DNA of 64,000 nt, taken from NCBI RefSeq assembly GCF_021155765.1, contig NC_060105.1, positions 14,045,001 through 14,109,000 of the forward strand, given 5' to 3'. This DNA is from Diprion similis. Its lineage: Eukaryota > Arthropoda > Insecta > Hymenoptera > Diprionidae. Positions 11,866 to 26,800 of the stretch are shown here, piece by piece; position 1 is the stretch's first letter; the number at the start of each line of letters is the position of its first letter. The notes beneath the pieces are model-generated. The model made no database searches and was not told the DNA's origin. It saw only the letters and a list, made by a program, of their open reading frames with translations. Position numbers and translations under genes: made by a program.

Positions 11866-14800
11866 TCAATTACCAGGCGTTGGTATTTCGAGTAAACTAG
11901 ATAAGCCTAATCGTTCAGTCACTGTTAATTGAGTCTTTGCAGCATCCTTCAGACTGAAGATGTGTGTCAACTCCATCTCTGTGCGACCTAGTGCCAACGC
12001 TTTATCAAAAAGTTCAATCGCCTCTTTAAGATTACCTCTGAAATCAGAATGGAAAGTAAGGACTCAAAATTATGAAAATTTTGAAACAATATTTTTTATC
12101 CATAATGACACGGCAGAAATCATACCTTTGTACTTCAATGGTTCCCAATGTCTCGTAACCGAATTCACATTTATCATCCAATTTCAATGCTTTGTTGATA
12201 TACTCGATCGCCTTATTGATGTTTCCATTCCATTGTAAGTGCAATAACCCCCTGTGTACGTGAATGTTGGCATTATTTGGATCTCTTTCAATTGCTTTAG
12301 CAAAATAAGAATCTGCCTTAGCGTAATCTTGCGCGTCACATAAGATCTGTATTAATAAGAAAAACATCTGTTAAATTGTCATTTTCTTGAAAAAAAAAAG
12401 AACTCATTCAATTGAAGCCGCCATTTATTATTCACTGTTAGTACTTTGTAGAAGTAATTCTGTATTTGAGATGTAATAAGATAAATACTAAGTTTCAAAA
12501 CAAGAAGCAAACAAAACTAATCTGAGTTCATTTTTTCATATTATGCAGGTAAAAACAAATACATGTTTAATCCTAGAACGGTAACAGGGGGTGAAAAAAC
12601 ACCCCACACGAATTTAAATTCTCTGTCGCAAGGAAACAGCTTGCATTTTCGATTAAACTACAGTTTCGATTGATCACATTTTGGAACTTCCGCAAAGAGG
12701 GTTTTGAGTCACATGATTGTTTATTAGAAAACGAAGAAAATGATGCAAATGATATGATGTACCCGAGAGATGGAATTTACAAGATTAGAGCCTTTTTTCA
12801 CCCCTTGTTACCAGAATAGGTGAGAAAAAAAAAATTATGTTACCGTTATAGAGTTAAAATATTCTTGACCTCGAGATTCGTGTGTAAAAAAAATATGTAC
12901 CTGTGCGTAGAGTGTGTAGCATTCTGCACAGTCCGGAAATTTCTCAAATGCCCGTTTAAATTCCGTCATGACGTCAGTTACCTTGTTCATGTCCTTTGAC
13001 ACCACAGCATGCCGATAATCCGTATAACATTTTTGAACAAACGCAATGTCAAAATCAGGATTAAGATCCACTGCTTTTTGGAAATCGTCTTTAGCATCAT
13101 TTATTTTTTCCAAAAGCAGATTCACCTGTAATCAATTACAATGCTAAGTTTTATTATTTTTATTTGGTTTGATAAACATACGGTACCTTTTTATTCTGTG
13201 ATACAAGAATGAAATACTATTTTTGATCACTGAACTATCCCCAAACTGAAATGTGAACTGATATATAAGGTGACCCGTGTCTACTGCGACAGTGAGGGCT
13301 GTTTCGGAGGTCAATGACTCTTTATCGCACTCATACAGTTTATAGGTATCCATAGCATGTCAAACCTATGTTCCAGACTATTTATTTTGAGAGGAATAGT
13401 TTGCCCCACCCATGTAGACGAGTAAGTGGATTGGTGAGCAGAAAGAGAGACGATAGAGAAGTATCAGTTCTCTTTTTCTACTTTCTACCCAGTATGAAAG
13501 AGTGGGATTCTTCCATAATAAGTCATTCGAGCCCCGAGTCAGAAAATGTAGAGGACAAGCACTGTATATGCCGCTAGCAAATAGTAATGCTACAATTAGA
13601 CAACCACACCGGTATACAACTATCTTTTTTAGGATAGTTTGTGACGGCTTTGTCACACAGCAATTTACATTTCAGTTAGACTATATTTCAGCGTTCATGA
13701 TGATGTGCTTACCTGTCCCCTGTGATGGTAAATATCTCCACATTTTGGGTCAATCTCGATCGCTCTTTCAAAATCAAGGAAACACTTTTCAGGGTCCTCT
13801 AATTGCATGTACATACTGGCCCTTTTTATCAAAGCATTCACTTTCAGTTCGTCATTCGTACTATTGCTGTCTATGATTTTCGCAAGATCTGCACTAGCGT
13901 CCTCGTGATGTCCTAATAATAGATAGAACGTAGCGCGAAGAAGGTATACCTCCATACAAGATTCTGGTACAAAATCAGGATGTTCAATTTCCTCAGTACA
14001 GTAAGATATCACATCGTCATATTTCTCTTCCCTGATTGTCTGCTTGGCTTTAGCATAGCCTCTGCAATTGCGAAAAAAAATATTAATACAATTTTGCGTA
14101 TTTTTTTGACAAAAATCTCCAAACAACATGCATAATCTTTGGAAAATATATCTGAGCTATACAAATCACTTTATTTTAACAAGTTTAAAATAATCTCTGC
14201 AATAACCGATAAGACTGAAATTGTCAGCACTGCAACAAAGCAGTAACACTCCTCGATATAGTGTACCCCTGATATCAGGATTTCAAGATATCACATGATT
14301 TCATAGATTTCACGACCTTATAAGCGTCACTAATGTTTCCACTAATGGTTCACCACTCAGACTTAGAACAGTAGCCGTTGAGATTGAGTTAATACATGTT
14401 AAATTACGAGGATAAAGGATCATTGACTCTTATTGACTGTGAAACGTTAGAGAAGTCCGAAGATGGAAAATATCTTCCTTTTTTGGAAAACCCGTCGGGT
14501 TGCAGTAATAGAACATTGTGTATCATGGATGGAGAGAAGGCGATGACGCAAATTAAATTCCCTTCTGCCCAAGAGTACACGATTGTTTTGTGCTACTATT
14601 TTTGAAAGATTGCCTGTCACGCACGTCTAACGGGCACAAAAATAAGCAGTTTTTAAGCGCACTTCGCATGCTGGTGAACATACAATATTGCGCTCAGTAC
14701 AGCCGTTGTGCCGTGCTGTACCGGGCGCAAACTTGTGTCCATCTACTCACCAGTGCATGTTAAACCAACAATTTGGCCCCTGCTTCATATCTGGGAAAAG

Positions 14801-17800
14801 GTAGTTCTTCAAAAGGGATTGAACGTAAGAAAAAAAAATCGAATTCACTATTTTAGAAGATAGCAATAAAAAGTTAACTTATTAACTCTGAAACAAGTTC
14901 ACGAAATAGATTTTGGCATATGTTCTCAATTTACGTACGTAGTAGGCTCAGCGATTTCAGGTTCGTCAAGTTTAGTCAGAATTGGGTCCTTACTGAAAGC
15001 ACTGAAGTATGTTTTGATGAAGTGCTTACTCGGCATAACTGATTTTCTATTTGCCATGTGTTCCTTTGCATGTTGCTTGCCTAAAGTATTATAAACACAT
15101 TTTGGTACTAAAATATGAGTATTTGAAAATAATCTGAAGCATTTTTCATTAATTCGAGTTACATATAAGAAGGTCATGAACAGTTCAATTTGTAAATTAG
15201 AGTAGAATTAAGATTACACAATATTTTTGTTCTACATGAACATTAGAATAAGAAAACTAAACAAACATCACTGGATAGATTTCTTACATACCAAGCTGTT
15301 TCAGAATTCTGTCAGCCATCACAAGCGTTGATTGATTAGAAAATTGTTCAAGGATGCAAGCAGCTGTAACATCTTCCAGAACAGACACTAGCTCCTTACT
15401 GTGTTCGAGAGCTCGTGCTCTGCGTTGCAGCGCTTTTACATATCGAGGATTTAATTCCAATGCTTTTGTACAGTCTGCTTTGACTGCGCTGTATTTTCTC
15501 TGTGTGATAAAATACGTGATTAGATAGCTGTATTTTTTGCATATTTAAGTCTTATAAGCTTTAAAGAAATTCTTTTAACTACTTTACATTACAGGTATTA
15601 TTTCTAATACATACATTAGTTCAAAACATTACTATATTACAAAATATGACCTTAGGAGGTGGATCACATAACTTACAGCTTAGGTTTAGCATTTTCATAT
15701 TTTGGTAGCCTTCAGCTAATCAAAAACATTTCCTAACCAATTTTCTGGTTCGATGCTAATGAAATTTAGATGATAAGTTTCAGGAGGTAGACACTGCCAT
15801 TTCACTGATGAATTATTCGTTAGGCTTGGATCAAACTGTAGCCAAGATAATAACGATTGATCCAATAAAGATATTATAGAATATTTTACATTATCACTGA
15901 AGTAGTTAGTAATTCAGTGTTTGTGGTAACCACAAATGCAACGAAATAAAATTTTATGTTCTACACTTTTTTCCCATGGTTATAGTGTCAGTTTGGTCCA
16001 AATTTTTCGAATAAAGTGTGGAGTGGAGTAGTAAGTGTCTACCTCCTAATAAGTTTAAGGACGTTGCCTAGTAAGCTCACATGGGAGATTCGGCTTCAGT
16101 TTGAAGTTCAACGTTTTGAACTCATCGCGGGGATTATCATAACCATTGTAGAATGGCACAAAATGAAATCTCTTTGGTGTGACGGTCAGTTTTTACCAAA
16201 AAAAGATTTTCTTGATGAAGGTTTGACCCGACATGGCCGGCCATTATCAGATCTATAATATTACATACGAATATAACGTACTGTCAATGTCAATAGCTTA
16301 TAATACAAGAGTACTTTAGAGAATTTAACCATATGACTTGGCCATTACAACAAACTCACAATAAAAACCTTATAAATTTAATGTTCCTGGGGGTACATTA
16401 GGTTGTAAAATACATTCGGTAGAAAATTATAATTTTTGGAAAGTAGTAAATTTAAAACTTTTTTCAAGTAATTATGTCGATAAGTATTAGGAAATAAAAT
16501 GAGTGATGTATGAAAGTTTTAGCAAACGAATGTACTAATTACATGATCTATTACATAACCGTAACTACACTCAAGTCTGGTATTATCAAAATGGTCTGAA
16601 ATTGCAAGGAGCATCTTCCAGTATGCAAAATTTCGGCTGAGCTGTAACTAGAAATAAACATGTACAAGCAAGAACATCGAAATGCGTAGGTTAAATCAAA
16701 TACATATAGGATATAAAACAAAAACTGTACATAACATCACTGCAAAATTGTTATAATATAATAGATAAAAGCTGTAATATACAAATAATCACACACCTCT
16801 GTACAGTCTGTTACGTATTGACTTTTTATAACTGGGAATCAGTAAATTTTCACTGCTTCAAATTTAGAGGAATGGATATGTAGACCGCATTCTATTTTCT
16901 ATTTCCTCAATTTCTCCTACTAATAAAAAGCTAAATTTTTACTGCCATGGCCTTTTTTTTCGTTCATCTTATTACTTGCCTTGTTTCACCCATGGTGAAT
17001 GAACGATCGACCTTTAGAGGGCCGGCACTTTTCTCTTGAAATTCGATATTTTTTAGAGGTTTGATTTACGTATATAAATAGTCAACATGTCCGGTTGAGT
17101 TTCCGAGTTACCTGCTGACTCCAAAAAGAGCTAAGCCGGGCCTCTAAAGGTTAAAAACTTGATCGAAGATTTTGAGGAAATATCCGTAATCAAAGGAAGC
17201 CCGCACTCTCCGCTTATTAAATCACGTGTTCAAGGACTTCAGAACGTTGCTACTTCTGTTAGGCGGCCTAGGCCGAAAATTTGCGGTTTTATGCATGATT
17301 TCATTGGTTTTAATCTTAAATTGGAGGTAAAGGGTATATTCAATTCATCTATATGTTTCGTATAATGCCAAAAAAAAAATGTTGCATCCGAATATTACAA
17401 CCGAAAATATATCCAATTTTGGCAGTTCTTCAGGTTTTTTATGAAACTGAAAAAGAATGTCAAAATTTGGAAAAATACAGAGCATAAATTGCTCCTTCGT
17501 CTTCCAAATGCTTCCAAGATAATTTCGATATCTTTACAAATGATGAAGATAATTTGTATCTAGTGAGGATCTACAATCGCTGACTGCGCAAGAAGTTGGC
17601 AACGTCCTTAAATATGAAATGTAATAGGGAATACGAAATTCCTGTACGGCTCTTGACATATATGTTTTTAAAGCATTTTTATTTCCTGAAACAAAGAGGT
17701 AAGCAGTGCATATTACGATCCTATATATCCTACCAACTGGTCATAAGCTGCCGCTCTGTTTTGGTAAAATGTTGCTAGATCCATGGTATTTTCTTTCGGA

Positions 17801-20800
17801 CAGGTTTCAATGGCCTTGTTATAAGATAGAATTGCTTCGTCGTATTTTCCAGATTTGAAGTAACTGTTTCCTTCATTCTTGTACTGTGTTGCCTTTTCCA
17901 ATGGAGTTTGTGCAGGAAATATTTTTTTGAACTGTAATTTATAAATATAATTACCATAGAATTTTATAAGCTTACAATTCATAACCCTTAACCCTTTTAC
18001 TCACAGTGTGATGCTCAGCGTCCCACCTCGCAAATTTTCAAAACTAAAGAGCCATTTCAATTTCACATTTTATTCCGCTCAATATTTTGGCCTGAATTTT
18101 ATTACTCGGGGGTTTTTGGGGTCGCTGATCCCGAATCTGAAGTAAGAATTCGATCGTTTCTAAATCCAAGTTGGCGAGTTCAAAATGGCGATACATACAA
18201 ATTCCAACTTCAGTTTCGTCATGAGCGACGGCAAGAACACCCGAGTAACAAAATTCAAGCCGACATATTGAGTGGAGAAATGTATACAATGCAAATCGAT
18301 TTTAACTAATGAAAAACGTTATTACTTGTGGTGCTGGGTGCAAGATTGGTCCAATAATGATGCAAGATTATTGCTCTGATTGTAAGAGCTCGTGTCAGTA
18401 CATTGTAAATATGATAAACTTTACAACCGAAATCACAATGGAACTTGTGGTCTACTGCTAGGTAGTAGAGAGTTCAATTTTATACTAAATTTCTGTATAC
18501 GAAATAGATTTTGTTTTTTTTTTAGGACTTTTCAGCCGTAAAATGTAATAAGAAATGCTATAAAGCCAAACTCGGTACTACCACTACCTATAATACACCA
18601 CAAGTTCCATTGTGATTTTGGTTATATGGGATCACCATATTTACACTGCATTTATACAAGCTCACACACTCAGGGAAAAAATCTTCCACCAATTTTGTCA
18701 GTAAAACATGGTGTCACGGACGAAATGAATAAATTCAATTAAATAAGTTCGCATGTTTTACTTACATACCTAAACCCGAATATTGTCAACAATTATCGAT
18801 TTATACTATACTACTAAGAAAAGGAAATCCCTTGTTATCAAATCTGAATGAAAAAACCAGAGAGAGAGGAGAGCTGAGAAGGCAGTCTAGCGAGACAGTC
18901 GGTCGAGCAAGGGATCGAAATCGGAGAAGGGGGTAAACAAGTCTGGATCCAAACTACGAGCGAGGCCAACGTAATATTTGGAGCGCTTGATCGGCGAGTG
19001 CCAAGTGGCATTCGAACGACATCAACGCAAGTATAGCTGCGAGCGGTCGACTTGTTTAGCATTAGTTCCATTCAATTTAGTTTTGGGTCGCTAGGTCATG
19101 TTGACTTGCGTCAACCTTGAGTTGCTTAGGGAGACTCGTAGTAGTCCGTGAGGTAGCGGCGAGCGGCACCTTATCAGGGTTCTGGCGCAGAACGCTCGCC
19201 ACTTACCCGTGAGCTGGTAAGATTTACGAATCATAACATGTCCTAGGCGCGTCTGTACTAAATCAGTTATGGAATTAAAAAACAAGGGGCAAGCAAACAA
19301 GCCATTTTGATTCTACTACCCCTACCTCGTTTATTGAGTCGGAAGTATCGGAAGGTTGGCGGTGGTAGATGTACACGCACACGTACGTATTAGTACTGGG
19401 TACAAATAGACATTGGAGTCTGCATGTCCGTCAATTACACATGGTGCGTGATAAGTTTGTCCAGCACTACTAGTAACACAGCGTTTACAACTAGCTACAA
19501 TATGTGTGCACCGAGTATGTTTTTCGTAGAATTTCCCCTTTACTATTAGTAGAAAACTGGAGTAACCGCACTCACTGTCAGTGCACTAACACAGCCATTT
19601 GAAAACGGTTGAAAATACAGTCGACAACTCCAGGGTGAACAGGAACAGCCTTAGGATAACCAGTTGAAAATGCTAAAGAGCTTTTCGTAGTATAATTGAA
19701 CCTCAAGCACTAATGTTTCAGGCGTTAACGTCACTTGTGCTCCGGGCACTGAAAACTCTCTACTCCTGCGCCGGTACTGACGACATAACTTTAACCCTAA
19801 CCTCAACCACATAGGATTTCCACTGCACAAAGCGTTGTCTTGGGTGCCAGGCCAGATGATACGTTCCTGATGCTCGTCGTTCATTGACTGTAAGGAGGGT
19901 TAGGTAATTTTTTTAGTACCTAAAACAATTTGTTTTCAGCTTCGTGAATGCTAGAAATCCCATTGTACTTGTCGTACTTGTCGAAGAACTCACACTTGAA
20001 TATGTACATATTCTAAGCTGGAATAACCACCTTGGGAAAATTGGTTCGGATTTTTTGTCACCAATTTGTAGCCGCTTCCCGATTTTGTTGCTTCAACCGT
20101 TTCGTTGAAATCGATGGCGATTCCGAGTCAAGATAAAAATATCAAAACCACGCCTAAGAGAGGAATTAAAAGATTAGTAATAAATCAATAGACTAGACCA
20201 TATTTTATTGCTATTTGGTTGCTGTTGAGTCATAATAATTTGGGCGCATAAATATCAACCTTTGCTGAAAAACCACTATCCCCATACTCTCCAAGCACGA
20301 GAGAATTGGGAAACTGGTATGATTTCTTCAAGTTCTTGCGCGCGATTCCTGCTCGCCGATATACTTTCTCAAAAGATGTCTGCGGTAAAACTTTGTTGCT
20401 GCACCCCGGCTCTACAAACGCCATCCCCATCCTCTTGAAAGCAATATCTTTTTCGTGCCAGCAATCCTGCGGCGTAAAAAGTAGCAACATTTCGGCGATG
20501 AACCCTTTTCCTGCATTTGTTGCTCAAAAAATACGATTCGGGATTTCGTTTCTCTGCAATTTCAGCCACAATCTCCATCTCTGAATTTGTTTCTCGCTAA
20601 TTTCGGCCACAATCTCCCTCCCATTTTGGTCACAATGTCTCTCCCCAAAATTGTTACTCAACAAATCCGGGTCCGGAATTTTGCTACCCAGTAATTCCGG
20701 CCACCAGCAGTTGTGGAAAGAAACAATGTGGCTGAAATCGGAAAGTAACAAAATCCCTGACGCGTATTTGCTGTTATTTGTTCAACAGCAAATGTGGACA

Positions 20801-23800
20801 GAGAGATTGTGGTCGAAATTGCGGAGGAACGAAATCTCCGACTCGTATTTCTTGAGCAACAAATGCAGGAAGAGTTACTACTTTTTACGCTGCAGGATCG
20901 CTAGCACAAGAAAGATAATGCTTCAAGGGGATGAGGGTGTGTTTTACAAAGCCGGAGTACGGCAACAAAATTTTGCCGCCGACATTTTTCGACAAAATAT
21001 ATCGAAGAGCAGAAATCATGCGCGAGAATTTGAAGCAATCATACTATTCTACTAGTTTTCTCGTACTTTGAGAGTATGGGGATAGTGGTTTTTGATTAAG
21101 GGTTGATATTTATGCGTCCAAATTATTATGACTCAACAGCAACCAAATAGAAACAAAATATGGTCTAGTCTATTGATTTATTACTAATTTTTTAATTTCT
21201 TTCTTATGCGTGGTTTTGCTAACCTCAACTCAAGCTGGCATAGCCATCGATTCCGGCGAAAAGATTGGAGCAGCAAAATCAGGAACGCAACAATAAATTA
21301 GCAACAATAGAATACTAAATCTCTATTGCAATCTGTGGGGACAAGAGCCTATTGGGAAACAGGCTGAGAAATAGGAGTCAGACGGGGACGCTCGCGATGA
21401 CGGACCGACGAGAGTGCAAGTGAAGTGACAATCTGACCAAATCCGGTGTATATGGTGAGACATCACCAGTTAAAACTCTTAATTAAAAAGTGACCATCGG
21501 CAGATAAACTCCAAGTGCCACGTATGCGATTTTGTAATCAGCAGGAGACTATTTTATAACAACCAAACTTGAGTTCCCAGGATATGTATGGCGGACATAA
21601 TTTACCTAACGCACAGGAATGGATAACAAATAAATGTTCTGGAAAAAAAGTAAGACGTACACGAATATTTGACTGGTGAAAATAAACTTGAAAATTACCC
21701 TTACGTTATTATTTACGATCTCGTTATTTCACCCAACTCAAAATACTTGTTACAAATCCGAACTCATTTTTCCGACGTGGGCATTCTAGCTTAGAATACA
21801 CACGTATTGGTTACACCGACGTACGAGAAAGGAGATAAACTGGTCCCGGCAAATTATCTACATTTTTCTATCACACTAACGTCGACTGTCCGTACATGAA
21901 ACGAATCATAGTTGAATACGTAAGGCTGTTTTCCGAACGAAACAGGATAATCCCGAGAAATCAACATGGATTTATTGCCGGTACGCTGGTGAGCCCTATC
22001 CTAATCGCAGCAAGCTTTGATTTGACTCTTGCACATGATAAAGGAGTTATTCCACGTCAAGCGGCACGGATGTGGCCAAATATATACCTCGATGTTGCTG
22101 ATTCTCTCGCAATTTTTTTTACAGATTCTCTGAGCAAAATGACTGCATCAAACAATTTTTTTTTCAACTCGAATGATTCAAAAGTTACAACGGGTTGAAT
22201 TTTTCAAAAAACCAAAAAAAATCGAAATCGTGCTCCCCTTTAAATGTCAATATTTCCGGTTCTCTTCGTCGTACAGATTGCTGTCGAAATTCATTTCGAA
22301 GCTCTTGAATTGTTCTTTCGTCTTGTTTATTTCAAATTTATGAAATCAATGATTTTCCATTTATTATAAACAATCATATTAATTAAACGTGATTTTCAAG
22401 ATGACGACCCCCTTTGAAAATGTTGAAAAAAATACAAGCGCGTTCTTTGGTTCATTTTCTAAAAAATCTGAAAATTTGAAAGCGGAACTCCGACGGAAAC
22501 CATATTTAAAAAGGCAGAGGCAAAGGCGCGGCAGATCCTGTTCGCGTGTAGTTATACGTACTTTAAATTCAAATCAGGTAACAAGCTGTGTGTTAATTTT
22601 GCCTTTTATACGATTGGTTTGCGCGGACCCTCAGGTATAATCACCTTTTATTTATCTTTTCAAGTATTCATGACCTCCTTTGACTAGCGAAATGCATTAT
22701 ATTATTTGACTATTTGAGTATTGTTTTGACACTTGCCAGATTCACATAAATTTTCTGTCACGTAGCTTCAAACGACTCACAAGTATTTTATAATCTTCGA
22801 AGGGGTTCAAAGTTAAATCATAATCAATCATCAATAATCATTGTGGCGCCAAAACATATAAGTTATGCCTGTTGCATCAACCCGCTCAATTTCGAAAGGC
22901 ACTCAAGAAAATTCGCGAAAAATTTGCGACGTATAGTTCCGACAATGCTACAGAAGTTGAAAATGAAAAATGTAACAGTCTACAAATATGAAGATTTATG
23001 ACTATTGTCGGTTGAAACTTGCAAATATGCCTGAAATCGGTCAAGTGCCGCAGAGACTACTAAGCCAAGGAAAAGATCTGTGAATGTTTTGAAACTAATT
23101 GAGAGTTTAATTGAATTGGGGATATCACCCATTAGTAAAAGAAAGTTACTGCAGAAGAAATATCCTCAAGACAAATTGAAAAAATTACGCTAAACACTAG
23201 CTTCAAAGGTATTTCATATTGAAGGTGAAATTGAAACGTAATCGGAAGAAAATCAACAAACAGTGAAATAATTCAAAAATCAAAGCAAAAGTTTCATTAT
23301 ACAAATGACCGGAAGAAGAAAATTCAATTTTTAACAATATTTCAAAATTGTTCATTTCTCGAAATTCATAAAAACTTCGATGTTCCGACACGGATGATTG
23401 CTGTAGCCAAAAAAACAGCGGAAAAACACGAAATTATATCAACCCACAACGTGAACAATGGTAAAAAATTGAACTAAGATACACTGACCTATATGGTGGA
23501 TTTTGATTTATCTGATCTCATTAGTCGTGTGCTGGCGGGTAAAAAACATTATGCAAAAAGAATGATCAGAAAATACAAAAACAGAAACGACTGATACTTT
23601 CCAATTGAAAAGAAACATACCGCACCTTCAAGAAAAAGTACCCCGATTTGAAAATGGGCTTTCCAAAGTTTTGTGAGCTAAGGCCAAGATACTGCGCACT
23701 CCCTGGAGCTAGTGGGACTCAATCAGTTTTTGTATGCGCGATCCATGAAAATGTGAAACTGTTGTGAAATGGTGCAAGAATAGCACAATTGACAAAAAAT

Positions 23801-26800
23801 ATGCCGCAGCCGTTAAATAATTACAAAGATTGTTTGGAACGAATGATGTGCAACCCACCAGCAGCCAAATGTCATCTGAAGCAGTGTATAAGTTGTCCAG
23901 GAGAATGTTTAGTGGTCTGCGATTTTGCAGAACATTATGAGTTTGTTATCCAGAACGCGATTCAGGGTGTATATTGGAACAACAACCAAGTGACGATGCA
24001 CCCTTTCGTGCCTACTATAAAGAAGACGTAACAATTAAGCACAAGAATTATATAGCAATTTCCGAGTGCCTTGAACACGATACCGTTGCCGTCCATGTTT
24101 TTCAACGAAAATTTGTGGAGTTTCTAAAGCATGAAACACGTGAAGTTGATAAAATCATTCTCACTTCTCTGATGGAGCCAGCGCACAGTATACAAACAAA
24201 ATGAATTTTTTGAACGTAAGTCTTTACGAAGAAGACTTTGGAGTTAGCGCAGAATGGAACATCTTTGCTATTTCACGTGGATAAGGGCCTTGTGATAGCA
24301 TTGGGGGTGCCCTCATTAGATTAACCGCGAGAAGCAATCTGGAACCATCACAAGAATCGATAAATATTTATCCCAAATTTTTTCTTGGGTTAAAAATAAT
24401 AAGAATATTCAAAATATCTATATGGATTTCTTCAATAATGAGGATTATATGTATAGAAGAAGCCGTTGCATTACAAACTGTATTCGAATGAAGCGAAGTT
24501 AGTACGTGGTACATTAACATTTCATTGCATAAAGCGTATTTAAAATAAAAAAATTTGTTGCTAAAAGATGTATATTCTAATGCACAGAAGTCAGTAAAAG
24601 CACTGGTTTTCAAATAAATCGAATATTAATAGAAATGAAAATTTGCCATTTACTTCAAGATTTTATTCAAGTGTACCTATAGTTCTGAAGCTGATGTTGA
24701 GTAGTTTACTAGTTTGTTATTTAGTACTGTGACGATGTATTTTATTTACAATAGTGCGGACAAACGGTCACGTTTTCATAAACGTAAAATAAATAAGATG
24801 AAAGTAATATTTAAGAGCCTCGAAATGAGTTTTATTGCAATCTGTACGACAAAGAGAACCGAAGATATCGACGTTTACAGGAGAGCATGGTTTCGATTAT
24901 TTTCCGTTTTTCTTCAAAAATTTAACCCCTTGTAACTTTTGAACCATTCGAGTAAAAAAAAATTATTCGATACATTCATTTTGTTCAGAGAATCTGTAAA
25001 AAATATTACGACAATTTCAAAGCACATACGGTTAGAAAGGTATCTCGCTCGACGTCGAATAACTCAAGGGAGAATCCATGCAGAGTTTACCTAGCTACGA
25101 AAAGGCATTCAACGGAGGTCCATATTGACTGCTAATTAAGAAACTGGAACACCTAAGTATCCGAGGCAAACTGTTCTGGTGAATCAAGGCGTACCTAACA
25201 ACAAGAACCGCCTAAGTCAGAGTTGGACATGTGCTGTCCAGGCCCAGGGGAGTCACTAGTGGCATGCCACAAGACTCTGTCCTCGGACCACTTTTCTTGG
25301 TTTCATATGTTGCTGAACTATCCGCAGTGCTTGAGTCAGGAAATTTTTGTTTATTGAAGAAACGAACTGCTACGGAAACCCACTCGCCCAACACCTACAG
25401 AACGCTCTCAACAATTCGCACCAGTGAACATATAACATAAGTGCCTGATCTAAAATACTAATGAAAATTGGCTCCCGGTCGAATTCGCTGTAGTTTTTCA
25501 AGGTATCGTACATATTCTCCCGGTCAAAAGATCTCATGGACACAAATCTCAAAAATCAGTAGTTTCCGAGATACAGGTTTCGGAAGAAAGGTGTCCAGGT
25601 TTTTTGATATCAATGGATTTCGTGATGTACATGAATTATAGAGGTTTAAGGGGACTTGGAATCAAACAAATCATTCAAAAAACTGTACGGTCGATTCTCA
25701 AATATAGGCAGGAAGCCGTGATTGATTCCATCAATACATTGATTTATTCCATAAACTCGCTGGTTTACTGGAAGGAGGTTCAACGTCAGATTTCACGTGA
25801 AGAACGAGACCCTGCGACCCTTGCAATAATTGACTTGTCCTATTTTTGACGCGTGTACGGAGTCCTTTATAACTGTCTGAAATTTAGTGAACCATAATAC
25901 AGTGTAAATAAACTCAGGTTACGTATGCAACGACGTGAGGGTCGTTTATTCCTGAGCGGTAGGAATCTTTTGCGCTTAAGCGCAACCGGAAAGTCGAGCA
26001 GTAGGGTTGAATAAATGCGTGGTATTATTAAAATATAAGTTCGACATTTATTGATTGTTTTAAACGGTGGAGACGAAGTAAACAATTTCGAAGGTACACG
26101 AAAAGTGCGTAGGTCAAGAGGTGAAGATAAAATGAATTGGAATGAGCAGAACAAAGCATGAGTGAGTGCAGAGAGCAGAGTGCATGATCAGGGTCTGGAA
26201 ATGAGAGGGTTTAGACAGGTGTGCACAGGATGTGCGAGAGATTGTTTAGTCTAATGAAATGAAGAGACTTCTAGATAAGAGGGACGAAGAATGAGTTGTA
26301 AGTGCGAAGAGAGACTGAACACGGAACACGTACTTCTTCAGTTATTCTGGAGATGCAAATTAGTTATTTTCATGTCAATGTATCATTATGTTAACATTAC
26401 TAACTTCAGTCTCACAGAGCTTTATTCATTCAACAATGAAATGTTTGTACAAAATATACCAAACACAGTACATTGAGGCATGAATTTTGAATTTATTTCA
26501 ATTATTCATAGAACTATATGTAATTCAGATTTAAGTTGAAATGTACGAGAGACTTCAAGCTGGTGATATTCACTAGGCTGTGTTGAATTGTGCAAAGTTT
26601 AGCCGAAGTTAGAGATTCTACTCAGAGAAAAAAACGTGTCAAGAGATGATTTCAAAATTGCTCAAATGTGAGATGAGTACAAATTTTTCCTCTACACGTA
26701 CGAATAATGCTGTATTTATTTAACAATATAACAACTTCCAGTTACCCAATTTAGTTGTGCTAAATAATCTCGTCAGTCATCTTTTTGAGGAGTTTTGCGT

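Noticed and set aside
14930..14938. Alternative Tom70 exon 4 donor four bases downstream
   Set aside because: It would put the GYAKAKQ exon out of frame and hit a stop; the first GT keeps the conserved sequence.
20230..21055. Overlapping frames of 69-134 residues on both strands
   Set aside because: All lie in the 1.2-kb foldback and reflect its mirrored arms; no family match.
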